From an uncultured Oscillospiraceae bacterium (lineage in GTDB: Bacteria; Bacillota; Clostridia; Oscillospirales; Ruminococcaceae): DNA of 64,000 bases. This document shows, one piece after another, positions 7,153 to 15,990 of the stretch. Position numbers and translations under genes: made by a program. Under the pieces are notes generated by a model that had not been told where the DNA came from, made no database searches, and saw nothing but the letters and a program-made list of their open reading frames with translations. Where the stretch lies: positions 1 to 64,000 of the forward strand of contig CAJTTB010000003.1 of NCBI GenBank assembly GCA_910579175.1. Direction: 5' to 3'. The stretch's first letter is position 1. The number at the start of each line of letters is the position of its first letter.

Positions 7153-7814
7153 TTGACTTCTCCTGTTCCGATACAAACATCTTTGGAAGGGCATTCTGCA
7201 CAACTAAAGCTCTCTTTTGGTTTTTGGTTCATGCGGTTCATAATGATATTCACTCCTGCAATGACAATACCAAATACAAAGAAGCCTCCTGCTGGAGTAA
7301 TAAAGAATATCATTGGTTCATACCAATCTCCAAAAGAAATATTTAGCCAAGAACCACAACCCAAAATTTCACGAATGGAACTCATAATAAACAGTGCTAG
7401 GGTAAAGCCAAGACCCATACCCAAACCATCCAACGCAGAAGCTCCAATTCGATTTTTGCTGGCAAACATTTCAGCACGTCCTAAAATAATACAGTTTACT
7501 ACAATCAAAGAAAGAAAAATACCAAGTGAATCATATAAATCGGATAGATATGCTTGTAAGATAAAACTAACAAATGTTACAAATCCGGCAATTACTACAA
7601 TAAAGCAAGGAAGTCTTACTTCTTTTGGAATGATATTTTTAATCAGTGCAATTACCACATTGGAACACAGCAATACAAAAGTAGTTGCCAATCCCATACC
7701 CAAAGCGCTGGTCACGAGTGTTGTAGTTGCCAAAGTTGGACAAGTTCCCAGTAACATCACCAATACAGGATTTTCTTTTAACAGTCCCTTTGTAAAGACT
7801 TTTAAATGATTCAT
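7149..7814 (-). CDS. rnfE: Rnf complex integral membrane subunit RnfE with cysteine-rich tail
   Basis: A 221-residue membrane protein, paralogous to RnfA, with the two expected cluster cysteines Cys25 (LLGTCPTLA) and Cys108 (VVNCIILG). After the last membrane helix and a short basic stretch (MNRMNQKPK) it carries a soluble tail with Cys205, Cys208 and Cys214 (CAECPSKDVC). Such a tail could bind a metal or be unstructured; the standard role of RnfE does not need it. Start and stop both overlap neighbours by four bases (ATGA), placing it inside the tightly packed rnfCDGEAB operon. Confidence 0.95.
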   Translation of the reverse strand: MNHLKVFTKGLLKENPVLVMLLGTCPTLATTTLVTSALGMGLATTFVLLCSNVVIALIKNIIPKEVRLPCFIVVIAGFVTFVSFILQAYLSDLYDSLGIFLSLIVVNCIILGRAEMFASKNRIGASALDGLGMGLGFTLALFIMSSIREILGCGSWLNISFGDWYEPMIFFITPAGGFFVFGIVIAGVNIIMNRMNQKPKESFSCAECPSKDVCIGTGEVK

Positions 7815-8356
7815 GCCAATACCTCCCCCTTCACTTTTTCAAATATCTCTAATGCAAAATTAACGCCATTTCTCAACGCTTTAGAAGAAATTGTTGCGCT
7901 AGTGATGGTATCAACATGATTCGCTGAATCACGAATACCCTGATAATTTTTTAAATATTCAGGGTTTTGGATTTTGGTACCCAATCCAGGTGTTTCCTGA
8001 CAAGATATAATCAGTACAGTTTCGATGGTACCATCTTGAGAAAATCCAATCAATGCCTCAATCGGTTTGCTTTTTCCAGCATAACCCGCAGTTTGAATAT
8101 GTAATGCAATTTGAGATTGATCTTCATTGGTATAGACGCCAAGCAAGTCTTTTTCTTCAGAAGTATAATCTACTTGAGATAGTCTTTTGCAATCTGCAAA
8201 AACCGTTGCAAATTCCTCTAACTCTTCATCAGATAATCCAGAACCCAAATTTGCAATACCTGTCATATGATAGGTAAAGGCAAGTAAAGCGGCAATAAAA
8301 CAAGAAATCACAGTCAAGACCACTGTGGGCAGTACAATACTTTTCATATGATTCAT
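7811..8356 (-). CDS. rnfG: Rnf complex FMN-carrying subunit RnfG
   Basis: A 181-residue protein with one N-terminal membrane helix (about 8-28) and an extracytoplasmic FMN-binding domain. Near the C-terminus, DTITSATISSKAL (149-161) corresponds to the motif whose threonine is linked to FMN by the flavin transferase ApbE. The glycine of the usual SGAT form is replaced, giving SAT, so the exact attachment residue needs confirmation. GLGTKI (about 124-129) is another family landmark. It sits between rnfD (three-base gap) and rnfE (four-base overlap). No apbE gene lies in the window. Confidence 0.94.
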   Translation of the reverse strand: MNHMKSIVLPTVVLTVISCFIAALLAFTYHMTGIANLGSGLSDEELEEFATVFADCKRLSQVDYTSEEKDLLGVYTNEDQSQIALHIQTAGYAGKSKPIEALIGFSQDGTIETVLIISCQETPGLGTKIQNPEYLKNYQGIRDSANHVDTITSATISSKALRNGVNFALEIFEKVKGEVLA

Positions 8357-8359
8357 TTT

Positions 8360-9292
8360 TCAAGCCCCCTTTTGCTGTTTTTGAATTCCAAATGGCTTTG
8401 ATTTTGTGTATCGGTCAATCAATGGACAAACAATATTCATAAATAAAATGGCAAAGGAAGTACCTTCTGGATAATTTCCAAATACGCGGATACAAATGGT
8501 AATCAATCCGCAGCCAAATCCAAAGATAATTTTACCTTTTGTTGTCATTGGAGAAGTAGCGTAATCGGTTGCCATGAAAATAGCACCAATCATCAAACCA
8601 CCTGCAAAAATTTGGTCAACTGGATTTTGCCCAAAGCAAAAAGCGAGCACGAAGACAGTTCCAATATATACCAGTGGAATGGTAGGACTGATCACACGGC
8701 GAACAACCAAATAAATTCCCCCCAGTAGTAAAGCCAATGCACTGGTCTCTCCCAAACAGCCTGGTACATTTCCCAAAAACAAATCCAAAGTGTTTGCAGA
8801 TGCCATATCTGTTAGAGGTGTTGCGATAGAAACCACATCGACATCGCTCTTATAAAAGAATGGTGGCAACCAATTTGTCATGTGGGAAGCAAAGGAAACA
8901 AATAAAATAATTCTTCCAGTAATTGCTGGATTTGCAAAATTTTGCCCAATTCCTCCAAAGAGCTGCTTTACAATTACGATTGCAGCAAAACACCCAATGA
9001 TAGCCACCCAAATTGGAATTGATACTGGTAGGTTAAAGGCTAAAAGCAATCCTGTAACCACCGCACTCCAATCTGAAATCGTATTATCGCGTTTCATCAC
9101 CCTTCTGCTTGCATATTCAAATGCTACGCAAGAAATAACACAAACTGCCTCTACCAACAAAGCACGTAATCCAAAAAAAATCACACTCGCAATCAACGCT
9201 GGAATGAGCGCAATCACAACATCCCGCATAATCGTTGCAGTGGTTCGACTGCTTGAGATATGAGGGGAAGGTGTAACAATCAACTTTTCCAT
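8360..9292 (-). CDS. rnfD: Rnf complex integral membrane subunit RnfD
   Basis: A 310-residue protein with about nine to ten membrane helices. The start (MEKLIVTPSPHISSSRTT) is characteristic. The sequence VSIATPL with Thr158 lies where RnfD carries its covalently bound FMN. The stretches LFGGIGQNFANPA (111-123) and FAGGLMIGAIFMATDYATSP near the C-terminal third are also family signatures. RnfD forms part of the ion-translocating core with RnfG. It lies 19 bases after rnfC in the operon. Confidence 0.95.
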   Translation of the reverse strand: MEKLIVTPSPHISSSRTTATIMRDVVIALIPALIASVIFFGLRALLVEAVCVISCVAFEYASRRVMKRDNTISDWSAVVTGLLLAFNLPVSIPIWVAIIGCFAAIVIVKQLFGGIGQNFANPAITGRIILFVSFASHMTNWLPPFFYKSDVDVVSIATPLTDMASANTLDLFLGNVPGCLGETSALALLLGGIYLVVRRVISPTIPLVYIGTVFVLAFCFGQNPVDQIFAGGLMIGAIFMATDYATSPMTTKGKIIFGFGCGLITICIRVFGNYPEGTSFAILFMNIVCPLIDRYTKSKPFGIQKQQKGA

Positions 9293-9311
9293 ATCTATTT
9301 TAGTCCTTTCT

Positions 9312-10628
9312 CTATTTTACAGATGAATGTTTGCGGGCAAACGCTTTTGCCAGCTGATTCTTCTGTGCTAGCTGTCGTTTTGCCGGGCAGGTATAACTAC
9401 AACATCCACAGTTGATACACAGGTTAATTTGCAACTCATTTAATTCTTCGGCATCTCGACGGTCATATGCTTTTTCAAGCATAGTAGGCATCAAATTCAT
9501 TGGACACCCTGCAACACATCTGCCACACCGAATACAAGATGTTGTTTTATATGGTTCAATCTCATTTTCGGAAAATGCTAAAATAGCATTGTTATTCTTA
9601 ATGATAGGAGTTTGTAAATCACTGACTGCAATTCCCATCATAGGACCGCCCATCAATACTTTTTTGGGAGTTGTATTCATTTCACAATGATCCAAGATAT
9701 CTTGAATAGGCGTTCCAATTGGAACAATCAAATTTTTAGGATGTTTAATCGCATCCCCATCCACTGTAATGCGCTTTAAGGTCAAAGGCATTCCGTTTTT
9801 TAATAAACTGCCAATGAATCCAACAGAAGAGACATTCATAACCAATACACCACAGTCAGCAGGTAATTTACCACTTGGAACAGCAATACCAGTTGTAGCA
9901 TAGATAATGGACTTTTCTGCACCTTGCGGATAAAGTTGTTTTAACCTCACAACATGAAAATGAGGGAGATTTGCTGTTTTTTGATCCAACAATTCCAATG
10001 CTTTTGGTTTATTGGCTTCAATTCCAAAATAAACATCTGAAATATTTAAGTACTTGCAAACCGCCTCGATACCATCCAATACATTTTGCGTATTTTCTAT
10101 ACACTCGCGATAGTCCGCGGTGATAAAGGGTTCACATTCCGCAGCATTAATGACTAACTTTTGAATTCTATCAATATCTTTATAAGAGAGTTTGACATGA
10201 ACCGGAAAACCAGCTCCGCCCAAACCAACCAATCCAGATTCGCGAACAACATCCACAAATGACTGATAGTCGTGAATTTGAGGTTTTTGAATTTCTGAAG
10301 AGACTTGATATTGATGGTCATTTGCGATGATAACCAGATGTGTTTTTACACCTGCTGCTGTCATATACTCATCAATTCTCTTTACCGTTCCAGAGCAACT
10401 TGAATGAATTGGAGCTGATAAAAATTGTTCACTTTCTCCTATTTTTTGTCCAACTGTTACCTGTTCGCCAACTTTGACAATGGGAGTACATGGAGCACCC
10501 ATATGTTGAAGCATTGGAATACAGATTTCATCAATATCTTGAAACATGACAGATTCTGTATCTTCTGTATGCTTATGATGGGGAACCACAACACCCTTCA
10601 GTGAGCGATTGCTTTGCATAATTGCCAT
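9312..10628 (-). CDS. rnfC: Rnf complex NADH-binding subunit RnfC
   Basis: A 438-residue peripheral subunit and first gene of the rnf operon. It contains a biotinyl-like N-terminal domain, the glycine-rich nucleotide site GLVGLGGAGFP (132-142) that binds NADH/FMN, an SLBB-like region, and two [4Fe-4S] motifs near the C-terminus: CIRCGRCVAGCP from 365 and CINCGCCSYTCP from 404. In bacteria making Rnf it is the site of NAD+ reduction. The ATG at 10628 follows AGGTGG by four to five bases. A strong promoter lies 40-70 bases upstream. Confidence 0.96.
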   Translation of the reverse strand: MAIMQSNRSLKGVVVPHHKHTEDTESVMFQDIDEICIPMLQHMGAPCTPIVKVGEQVTVGQKIGESEQFLSAPIHSSCSGTVKRIDEYMTAAGVKTHLVIIANDHQYQVSSEIQKPQIHDYQSFVDVVRESGLVGLGGAGFPVHVKLSYKDIDRIQKLVINAAECEPFITADYRECIENTQNVLDGIEAVCKYLNISDVYFGIEANKPKALELLDQKTANLPHFHVVRLKQLYPQGAEKSIIYATTGIAVPSGKLPADCGVLVMNVSSVGFIGSLLKNGMPLTLKRITVDGDAIKHPKNLIVPIGTPIQDILDHCEMNTTPKKVLMGGPMMGIAVSDLQTPIIKNNNAILAFSENEIEPYKTTSCIRCGRCVAGCPMNLMPTMLEKAYDRRDAEELNELQINLCINCGCCSYTCPAKRQLAQKNQLAKAFARKHSSVK

Positions 10629-10659
10629 TTTTCCACCTATTTCTTTTTGATTTTATAAC

Positions 10660-10701
10660 ATAATACTGTATTATAATATCAATTTTCAGGATTGAAGTCA
10701 A
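10660..10701 (-). promoter_or_regulatory. rnf operon promoter with overlapping palindrome
   Basis: TTGACT (10701-10696) and TATTAT (10678-10673) are 17 bases apart. Overlapping the -10 end and the expected transcript start is a 15-base palindrome, ATAATAC-N-GTATTAT (10660-10674). It does not match a Rex or PerR box closely, so the regulator, if any, is unknown. Confidence 0.65.
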
Positions 10702-11003
10702 GCAACGGAATTTTGTTGTATGCAGATTTTAAAGAATGTTTTTTGTAATCATGTAAATTTATAGCAAATTATCTGTTGTATGATATATCTGTTTGTTTAT
10801 ATTAATAGATTATATTTATCTTTTCAGTTGTATTAATTGATTTTTCATTGAAATGATTTTGCTGTTTTCTGATTGATATAAGAGAAATCTTTTTAAAAAA
10901 ACACATATAAAAACAGAGTCAATTATCTGTGATTGTTCACAAATGATTGTCTCTGCAATTTTGTATAACAGTTATCTGTAAACCTTTTTTAGTTATCTCT
11001 CTC
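10702..11003. other. AT-rich intergenic region, no gene seen
   Basis: About 300 very AT-rich bases between the rnf promoter and the DUF4180 gene. I see no convincing reading frame with a ribosome site, no long hairpin and no tRNA-like fold. Confidence 0.6.
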
Positions 11004-11378
11004 TTAATTTTTAGCACATTCAGAAAGTTTTTCAACAGCAAGATCGGCATTAGGCTGAAAGTAAATATCCTTTCCATGATTACTTTCGTACATAAAATCT
11101 TTTAAAGGTTTACTGGTATATTTTGAAAAATCTCCATATATCGCAAATCTGACACCATAAGTAATAAATTTTTGTAGTATTTCTCCTGCCAAACAGGTAC
11201 TTAAAATAAAGAAATCATCTATGATAGCCTCTTTATTGATGGCAATATTTGCGCATTCTGTTTCGTATTTTATGGTCATAATCAAATCTAATGCAGACTG
11301 AATATCTGTAATCAGCAATTCATCGCTGTTTACAACTGCAACATTTATGTTATTTTTGTTCACAACTTCTATTTTCAT
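11004..11378 (-). CDS. DUF4180 domain-containing protein
   Basis: A 124-residue cytosolic protein covering the whole DUF4180 domain: a short beta start (MKIEVVNKNNINVAVVNS), ALDLIMTIKYETECANIAINK, the LAGEILQKFITYGVRFAIYGDFSKYTSKPL core, and the end DFMYESNHGKDIYF. The family has no established function but is widespread in Firmicutes and often stands near regulators. Good ribosome site (GGAGG, five bases from the ATG). It is preceded on the same strand by the HAD gene, 79 bases away, with no clear terminator between them. Confidence 0.85.
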   Translation of the reverse strand: MKIEVVNKNNINVAVVNSDELLITDIQSALDLIMTIKYETECANIAINKEAIIDDFFILSTCLAGEILQKFITYGVRFAIYGDFSKYTSKPLKDFMYESNHGKDIYFQPNADLAVEKLSECAKN

Positions 11379-11457
11379 TTTTACCTCCGTTGATTCTTAT
11401 ACAGTTTTGATGTCAGAAAATAAGTTTCTAATTTAATTGATAAATCATAAGCATTTT

Positions 11458-12264
11458 TTATTTCGGAAAATTATGTATCAAATACGCTACTACCTCGGAA
11501 AGAGCATGATTTTGATTGGAAACTGTAACAATATCTGCCTGCAATTTTACATCATCTGGAGCGTTTTCTACTGCAATTCCGCAATCGGCATACTGTAATA
11601 ACTCCAAATCATTGTAATAATCGCCCATTGCACAGATAAATTTATCTTTGAGTCCCATCAATGCAATCAATTCGCGTAATGCTTGCCCCTTAGAACTCCC
11701 TTGTGGAAGCATTTCATAATAATATTGGCTGGAGTGAATCAATTTGATATTCTGATATTGTTGCAAATACTCACAAAACAAAGTAGCGTCTTTTGGCTCT
11801 ACTGCAAATAAAACCTTAAACCAAGTGTCTGAACTGGATTTGATATCATCAGAATAATCAAGGTGTTCTCTTTCAATATGCCTTTGGATAATCCAATTAT
11901 GAGAAGCGACAAAAACACCATTGCTGGATAAAATTTCAATTCCAATCTGTGGAAACTGCAACATAATATCATTTACATATTGCTTTACTTCAACAGGCAA
12001 AACACTATTCCAAATGATTTTTTCATACTTGTCATCATAAATAAGCGCACCATTATTTAGAATCACAGGGACATCGGGTTTTAGTTGGTGTTGATAAGAT
12101 AGGTAAGAAGAAAGCGATCTTCCAGTTGCCACGGTAAAGATACCTCCAAGCTCTCTAAAGTGCTGTAAAGCAACTAAATTTTGTAAAGAAATGCTTTTAT
12201 CTGGCAGCAATAAAGTATCATCCATATCTGAGACAAGCAGTATTTTAGATAACAATTTTTCCAT
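11458..12264 (-). CDS. HAD-superfamily (Cof-type) phosphatase
   Basis: A 268-residue soluble hydrolase of HAD subfamily IIB. The catalytic motif I is SDMDDTLLL (nucleophile and acid/base aspartates, about residues 13-17), motif II is VATGRS, and motif IV is GDYYNDLELL near the C-terminus; a large cap lies between. Such enzymes hydrolyse sugar phosphates, FMN or other small phosphates; the substrate cannot be told. I take the ATG at 12264, with AAGGTG eight bases upstream, over a GTG nine bases earlier. It follows rluD by only 12 bases and is probably the end of the mutS-to-rluD transcription unit. Confidence 0.88.
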   Translation of the reverse strand: MEKLLSKILLVSDMDDTLLLPDKSISLQNLVALQHFRELGGIFTVATGRSLSSYLSYQHQLKPDVPVILNNGALIYDDKYEKIIWNSVLPVEVKQYVNDIMLQFPQIGIEILSSNGVFVASHNWIIQRHIEREHLDYSDDIKSSSDTWFKVLFAVEPKDATLFCEYLQQYQNIKLIHSSQYYYEMLPQGSSKGQALRELIALMGLKDKFICAMGDYYNDLELLQYADCGIAVENAPDDVKLQADIVTVSNQNHALSEVVAYLIHNFPK

Positions 12265-12276
12265 ATTTAACACACC

Positions 12277-13200
12277 TTATTCTGTTGCAATCGAATTTAA
12301 AAATGCCGTAAAATATGCGGGCAGTTCACTGTCAAATACCATTTGTTGTTTGGTATTTGGATGGATAAAACCAATTGTTTTTGCATGTAAACATTGCCCT
12401 TGTAGTTTAGAAATGACCTTTTTGGGTCCATAAACATCATCACCCGCGATGGGGTGTCCAATATATGCCATATGCACCCGAATTTGATGGGTGCGTCCTG
12501 TTTCTAATCGAAACTTTACATGTGTAAATTCGCCATAGCGCTGTAATACTTGATAATGTGTGGTCGCTTCTTTTGCATGGTGTGATGTGACACACATTTT
12601 TTTGCGATCAAGTTGATTTCTTCCAATGGGGGCATTGATCACACCACTGTCTTGTTTGACATTGCCATAAACAATCGCTTGATATTCACGCAAAAATGTA
12701 TGTTGTTTGATTTGTTGCGCAAGACATTGATGAGAAATATCATTTTTTGCAACCATCAGCAAGCCAGATGTATTTTTGTCAATGCGGTGTACAATCCCTG
12801 GGCGAATGACCCCATTGATACCAGATAAAGAATGACCACAATGATACATGAGTGCGTTTACCAATGTATTTTCATAATTTCCGGGGGCGGGATGAACAAC
12901 CATTCCTTTGGGTTTATTGACAATTAATAAGTCATCGTCCTCATATTGAATATCTAAGGGAATATTTTGGGCTACAATTTGATATTCGACGGGTGGTGGA
13001 ATTGTAATTTTTACAACGTCATGTAATCTCAATTTATAATTTTTAGAGATGGTTTGCCCATTTACCAAAATATGTTGTTGCTCAATTAGATTTTGTAAAT
13101 TGGTTCTGCTCTTTTGGGGAAATTGCAACGAAAGAAATTTATCTAAGCGAATCCCTACAAATTCCTCTAAAATATCAAATTGTCTTGTATTTTGTTCCAT
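12277..13200 (-). CDS. RluA/RluD-family rRNA pseudouridine synthase
   Basis: A 307-residue enzyme that turns uridines of 23S rRNA (or tRNA) into pseudouridine. An S4 RNA-binding domain occupies about 12-75 (VGIRLDKFLSLQFPQKSRT), then the catalytic domain carries the motif HRIDKNTSGLLMVAKN (around residues 138-153) with the essential aspartate. The gene lies two bases after lspA, the standard Firmicute arrangement (lspA-rluD, as in the ylyB neighbourhood). Whether it modifies the RluD, RluA or RluC positions cannot be decided from sequence. Confidence 0.93.
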   Translation of the reverse strand: MEQNTRQFDILEEFVGIRLDKFLSLQFPQKSRTNLQNLIEQQHILVNGQTISKNYKLRLHDVVKITIPPPVEYQIVAQNIPLDIQYEDDDLLIVNKPKGMVVHPAPGNYENTLVNALMYHCGHSLSGINGVIRPGIVHRIDKNTSGLLMVAKNDISHQCLAQQIKQHTFLREYQAIVYGNVKQDSGVINAPIGRNQLDRKKMCVTSHHAKEATTHYQVLQRYGEFTHVKFRLETGRTHQIRVHMAYIGHPIAGDDVYGPKKVISKLQGQCLHAKTIGFIHPNTKQQMVFDSELPAYFTAFLNSIATE

Positions 13201-13202
13201 TG

Positions 13203-13694
13203 TTAATTACCTGTTTTGTTTTTACTTTTTGTATCCAAAAATATAAAGTAAATAATCAGCATAACGGTTCCAATCGAGACACAGCAATCAGCAAAATTAA
13301 AAACAGGGAAATCAAATAAAGTTAAATGCAAATAGTCAATTACATATCCCAGAGAAATACGATCGATTAAATTTCCCACTCCTCCGCCTAATACCAATGT
13401 AATACTCCAAATTAAAAATGGGTGTTTTATCTTTTGAAACAACAATAAAATCGCTAATACCAGCAAAACGATACCGGTGATACCGACTAAAAATAGTTTT
13501 TTTCCCTCTAAAATTCCAAAAGCAGCTCCCCTATTTTCCACATAAGTCAATTGAAACACATCCTCAATTACTGGAAATGTTTCGATACCCGAAAGATGTT
13601 CTACTGCCAATTGTTTTAAAAACTGATCAAGCCCAACCAAAATGGCAGCAATGAAAACAGAAATATAATTCAAATAAGCGGTTGTTTTTTTCAT
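13203..13694 (-). CDS. lspA: lipoprotein signal peptidase II
   Basis: A 163-residue four-helix membrane aspartyl protease that cleaves the signal peptide from diacylglyceryl-prolipoproteins. The catalytic aspartates lie in GNLIDRI (Asp111) and FNFADCC (Asp136), and the family's ENRGAAFGIL stretch is at 53-62. I prefer the ATG at 13694, since the ribosome site AAAGGA is then nine bases away; a start six bases earlier would be too close. It sits between divIVA and rluD. Confidence 0.95.
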   Translation of the reverse strand: MKKTTAYLNYISVFIAAILVGLDQFLKQLAVEHLSGIETFPVIEDVFQLTYVENRGAAFGILEGKKLFLVGITGIVLLVLAILLLFQKIKHPFLIWSITLVLGGGVGNLIDRISLGYVIDYLHLTLFDFPVFNFADCCVSIGTVMLIIYFIFLDTKSKNKTGN

Positions 13695-13750
13695 ACTCAT
13701 GATTCCTTTATTGTGACATTATCACGATGATAACATCATTTTGTGACCCT

Positions 13751-14731
13751 TTATTTATTGTTGTGCGTTCCAAACTGCAAATCTCCAAATTTTTCAGTAT
13801 AATGTTCTTTGGGCCCTGTCGTCTTTTCAAAAGAACTTGTATTCTCTTTTTCTACCGATGTTTTTGTTTCCTTTTCTGAAGCAGCGTCCGGTTTTGCGCG
13901 ATACTGTTCATTGACACCTTTCATTTCAGATTTATCATATTCCTTGGTTTCTTGTATTTTCATAGAAGCCATTCCTGGATATTCTTTTGGAATCATCTCA
14001 GTATTGGGGACAAAGGATTTAGAAGCATCCGATATGACTGTCTCCTGATTAATTACAACATTTTTTGCCTGTTCAATCGACTTTTTATCTTCACTTTTTT
14101 GCTCATATATCTTTTTGTTAAGCTGTTTTACTTCTTCTTGAGAATTTTTTGGCTCCTCTAATTCTGGAAGTTTTTTAATCAAATCAATATGAGCGCGATA
14201 AATATCTAGCAATTGAGATTTAAAATTAGAAACTTCTCTTTGCAGACGCAACAGATTGGATTGTTCTTTATCTATCTGATATTTTGTAGAACGCACCACA
14301 GTTTCCACACTTTGTTTTGCTTCAGCAGTAATTTTTTCCGCCTCTACCTTTGTTTTTGCCAATAAATCTTTTGATACATTCTTTGCGTCAACCAACATCT
14401 TTTCTGATTCTGTTTTTGCCTCTTTTAACATCTTTTCTGATTGCAGTTTTGCATCAGAAGTAATGGCTTCAGACTTTTTGTTAGCTTCATTGAGTACCTG
14501 CTTACCCATTTTCTGAGCGCCCAATAAAGCTTCTCGAATACTTTCCTCATCTTTGCGATATTCTTCTACTTTTAGTGCCAAAACTTCCATTTTTTTTAAA
14601 AGGTCTGCTTTTTCCTCTTGTAAACTGTCAATATAATTTGCTATTTCTACTAAATAATTATGAACTTCTTCTTGACGATAGCCACGCATTCCAGTCTCAA
14701 ATACTTTATTTTTAATATCTGCACTATTCAC
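13751..14731 (-). CDS. divIVA: DivIVA-domain protein
   Basis: A 326-residue coiled-coil protein of the division/polarity family. The N-terminal DivIVA domain (DIKNKVFETGMRGYRQEEVHNYL, about 5-30) binds curved membrane; residues 35-215 are coiled coil and contain near-repeats of the form SEKMLxEAK (about 90-140). The C-terminal third is low-complexity, charged and ends with DLQFGTHNN, a short motif that may be conserved among relatives. The start is GTG at 14731, ten bases after AAAGGAG. The length is roughly twice that of B. subtilis DivIVA. It is in the conserved sepF-ylmH-divIVA cell-division cluster. Confidence 0.92.
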   Translation of the reverse strand: MNSADIKNKVFETGMRGYRQEEVHNYLVEIANYIDSLQEEKADLLKKMEVLALKVEEYRKDEESIREALLGAQKMGKQVLNEANKKSEAITSDAKLQSEKMLKEAKTESEKMLVDAKNVSKDLLAKTKVEAEKITAEAKQSVETVVRSTKYQIDKEQSNLLRLQREVSNFKSQLLDIYRAHIDLIKKLPELEEPKNSQEEVKQLNKKIYEQKSEDKKSIEQAKNVVINQETVISDASKSFVPNTEMIPKEYPGMASMKIQETKEYDKSEMKGVNEQYRAKPDAASEKETKTSVEKENTSSFEKTTGPKEHYTEKFGDLQFGTHNNK

Positions 14732-14747
14732 GATAATCTGGCTCCTT

Positions 14748-15506
14748 TCAGATAAATTGATGAATGAAAATAAAATAACGGTCTTTTTTTGTCTTATGAG
14801 ATGATTCTGTCAATATAAATTTTCCATATCCCCTGACCGAAATAATATCTTTTGCTTTTAATTGTATGCTGGGTGAGAACTGTATCACATCATTTACAAC
14901 AACCTTACCCGCTTGAATCAGTTCAACCGTTTTGGTTCTACTAAGTTTTGTAATCAACGACAAAATACAATCCAAGCGAAAAGATGCCACTGTTCCCGAA
15001 AGCTCTCGAAACTTTTGAACATATTCAATAGAGGGCGTTTGTTTGATAACAGCCTTTACGCCTACATGTCCAATTTTTTGAATCTGATTTACAATATAAT
15101 CTGCAATGGTCTGTTGCACAAATACATTGGCTAACCCCTGTTCAATGAGAATATCGCCAAGCATTTCTCTTTTGATTTGACAGGACATCAATGCACCCAA
15201 AAAATCCCGATGTGTCAGTTGGTCATTTTTTCGATATTGAAATTCCACAACCTTCAACGGAAACAACGGGATAATATCTTCAACATATTCTGGATAAACG
15301 CCCAACATCACTCGCTGAGCATCTGGATAACCACCATAATATTGAAAAGAAGTAAATTTTGTCTGCTGTAAAATTTCGGCTACTAATATTTTTTGATGGC
15401 TATCCAGAAACAACGAAAAATGAGGATAATTTTGATGTTCTGTCCGTTCTATCATGTTTTTGATGTTGGATTTAAAAAACTCATCTTTTTTATTCACTGT
15501 ATTCAT
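14748..15506 (-). CDS. ylmH: YlmH-like S4-domain RNA-binding protein
   Basis: A 252-residue cytosolic protein. The C-terminal S4 domain (about 178-235: FRLDCILSLITKLSRTKTVELIQAGKVVVNDV) is clear, and the N-terminal part (PHFSLFLDSHQKILVAEIL; YYGGYPDAQRVMLGVYP) is diagnostic of the YlmH family, which binds stalled ribosome-tRNA complexes and is tied to division genes. It sits between sepF (seven-base gap) and divIVA (16-base gap). The ribosome site in front of 15506 is weak, so translation may be coupled to sepF. Confidence 0.93.
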   Translation of the reverse strand: MNTVNKKDEFFKSNIKNMIERTEHQNYPHFSLFLDSHQKILVAEILQQTKFTSFQYYGGYPDAQRVMLGVYPEYVEDIIPLFPLKVVEFQYRKNDQLTHRDFLGALMSCQIKREMLGDILIEQGLANVFVQQTIADYIVNQIQKIGHVGVKAVIKQTPSIEYVQKFRELSGTVASFRLDCILSLITKLSRTKTVELIQAGKVVVNDVIQFSPSIQLKAKDIISVRGYGKFILTESSHKTKKDRYFIFIHQFI

Positions 15507-15512
15507 TTGGCA

Positions 15513-15968
15513 CTATAACCCATTATGTTTTAGTTGTTCCATTAATTCGCCAGAAACATCTACATTATAAGGAGTAAAAATATATGTCTTTTGACCAACC
15601 TTTTTGACTGTACCATTGTTTGCATAGACAACTCCGCTTAAAAAATCCAATATGCGAAGACCCAATTCTTCTTTTGTACTTTCTAAATTTACAACGACAG
15701 TCTTGTTTGCATTTAAACAATCTGCAATACTGTGCAGTTCTTCAAATCTCTTTGGTATGACCAATACAACTTGAAGTTGTGTCCTAGCATGGATGTTGAC
15801 CACTTTCCCGTTTTGAAAAGACTGTGATATATCCTGATACTCCAATTCCCTTTCCTTAATAGGTTCTTCCTCATCATTGTCATCATTCCCAGTTATCAAA
15901 TCCGATTCATCTGGAAAGTCTTCATCTGGAGATATAAAAATTTCTTTAACCTTATCAAAAATACTCAT
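15513..15968 (-). CDS. sepF: cell division protein SepF
   Basis: A 151-residue protein that links FtsZ to the membrane in Gram-positive bacteria. Residues 1-12 (MSIFDKVKEIFI) form the membrane-binding amphipathic helix; an acidic linker follows, and the SepF core spans about 55-150 (VVLVIPKRFEELHSIADCL, TVVVNLE, RILDFLSGVVYANNGTVKKV, TYIFTPYNVDV). The start at 15968 has GGAGG eight bases upstream. It lies between yggS and ylmH. Confidence 0.96.
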   Translation of the reverse strand: MSIFDKVKEIFISPDEDFPDESDLITGNDDNDEEEPIKERELEYQDISQSFQNGKVVNIHARTQLQVVLVIPKRFEELHSIADCLNANKTVVVNLESTKEELGLRILDFLSGVVYANNGTVKKVGQKTYIFTPYNVDVSGELMEQLKHNGL

Positions 15969-15990
15969 TTACAAATCCTCCGATTGTTGA

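Noticed and set aside
7153..7809. 218-codon plus-strand frame opposite rnfE
   Set aside because: Mirror of the membrane protein frame; no start signal and opposite to a certain gene.
10660..10674. Rex or PerR box at the rnf promoter
   Set aside because: The palindrome does not contain TTGTTAA/TTAACAA or the PerR pattern in register.
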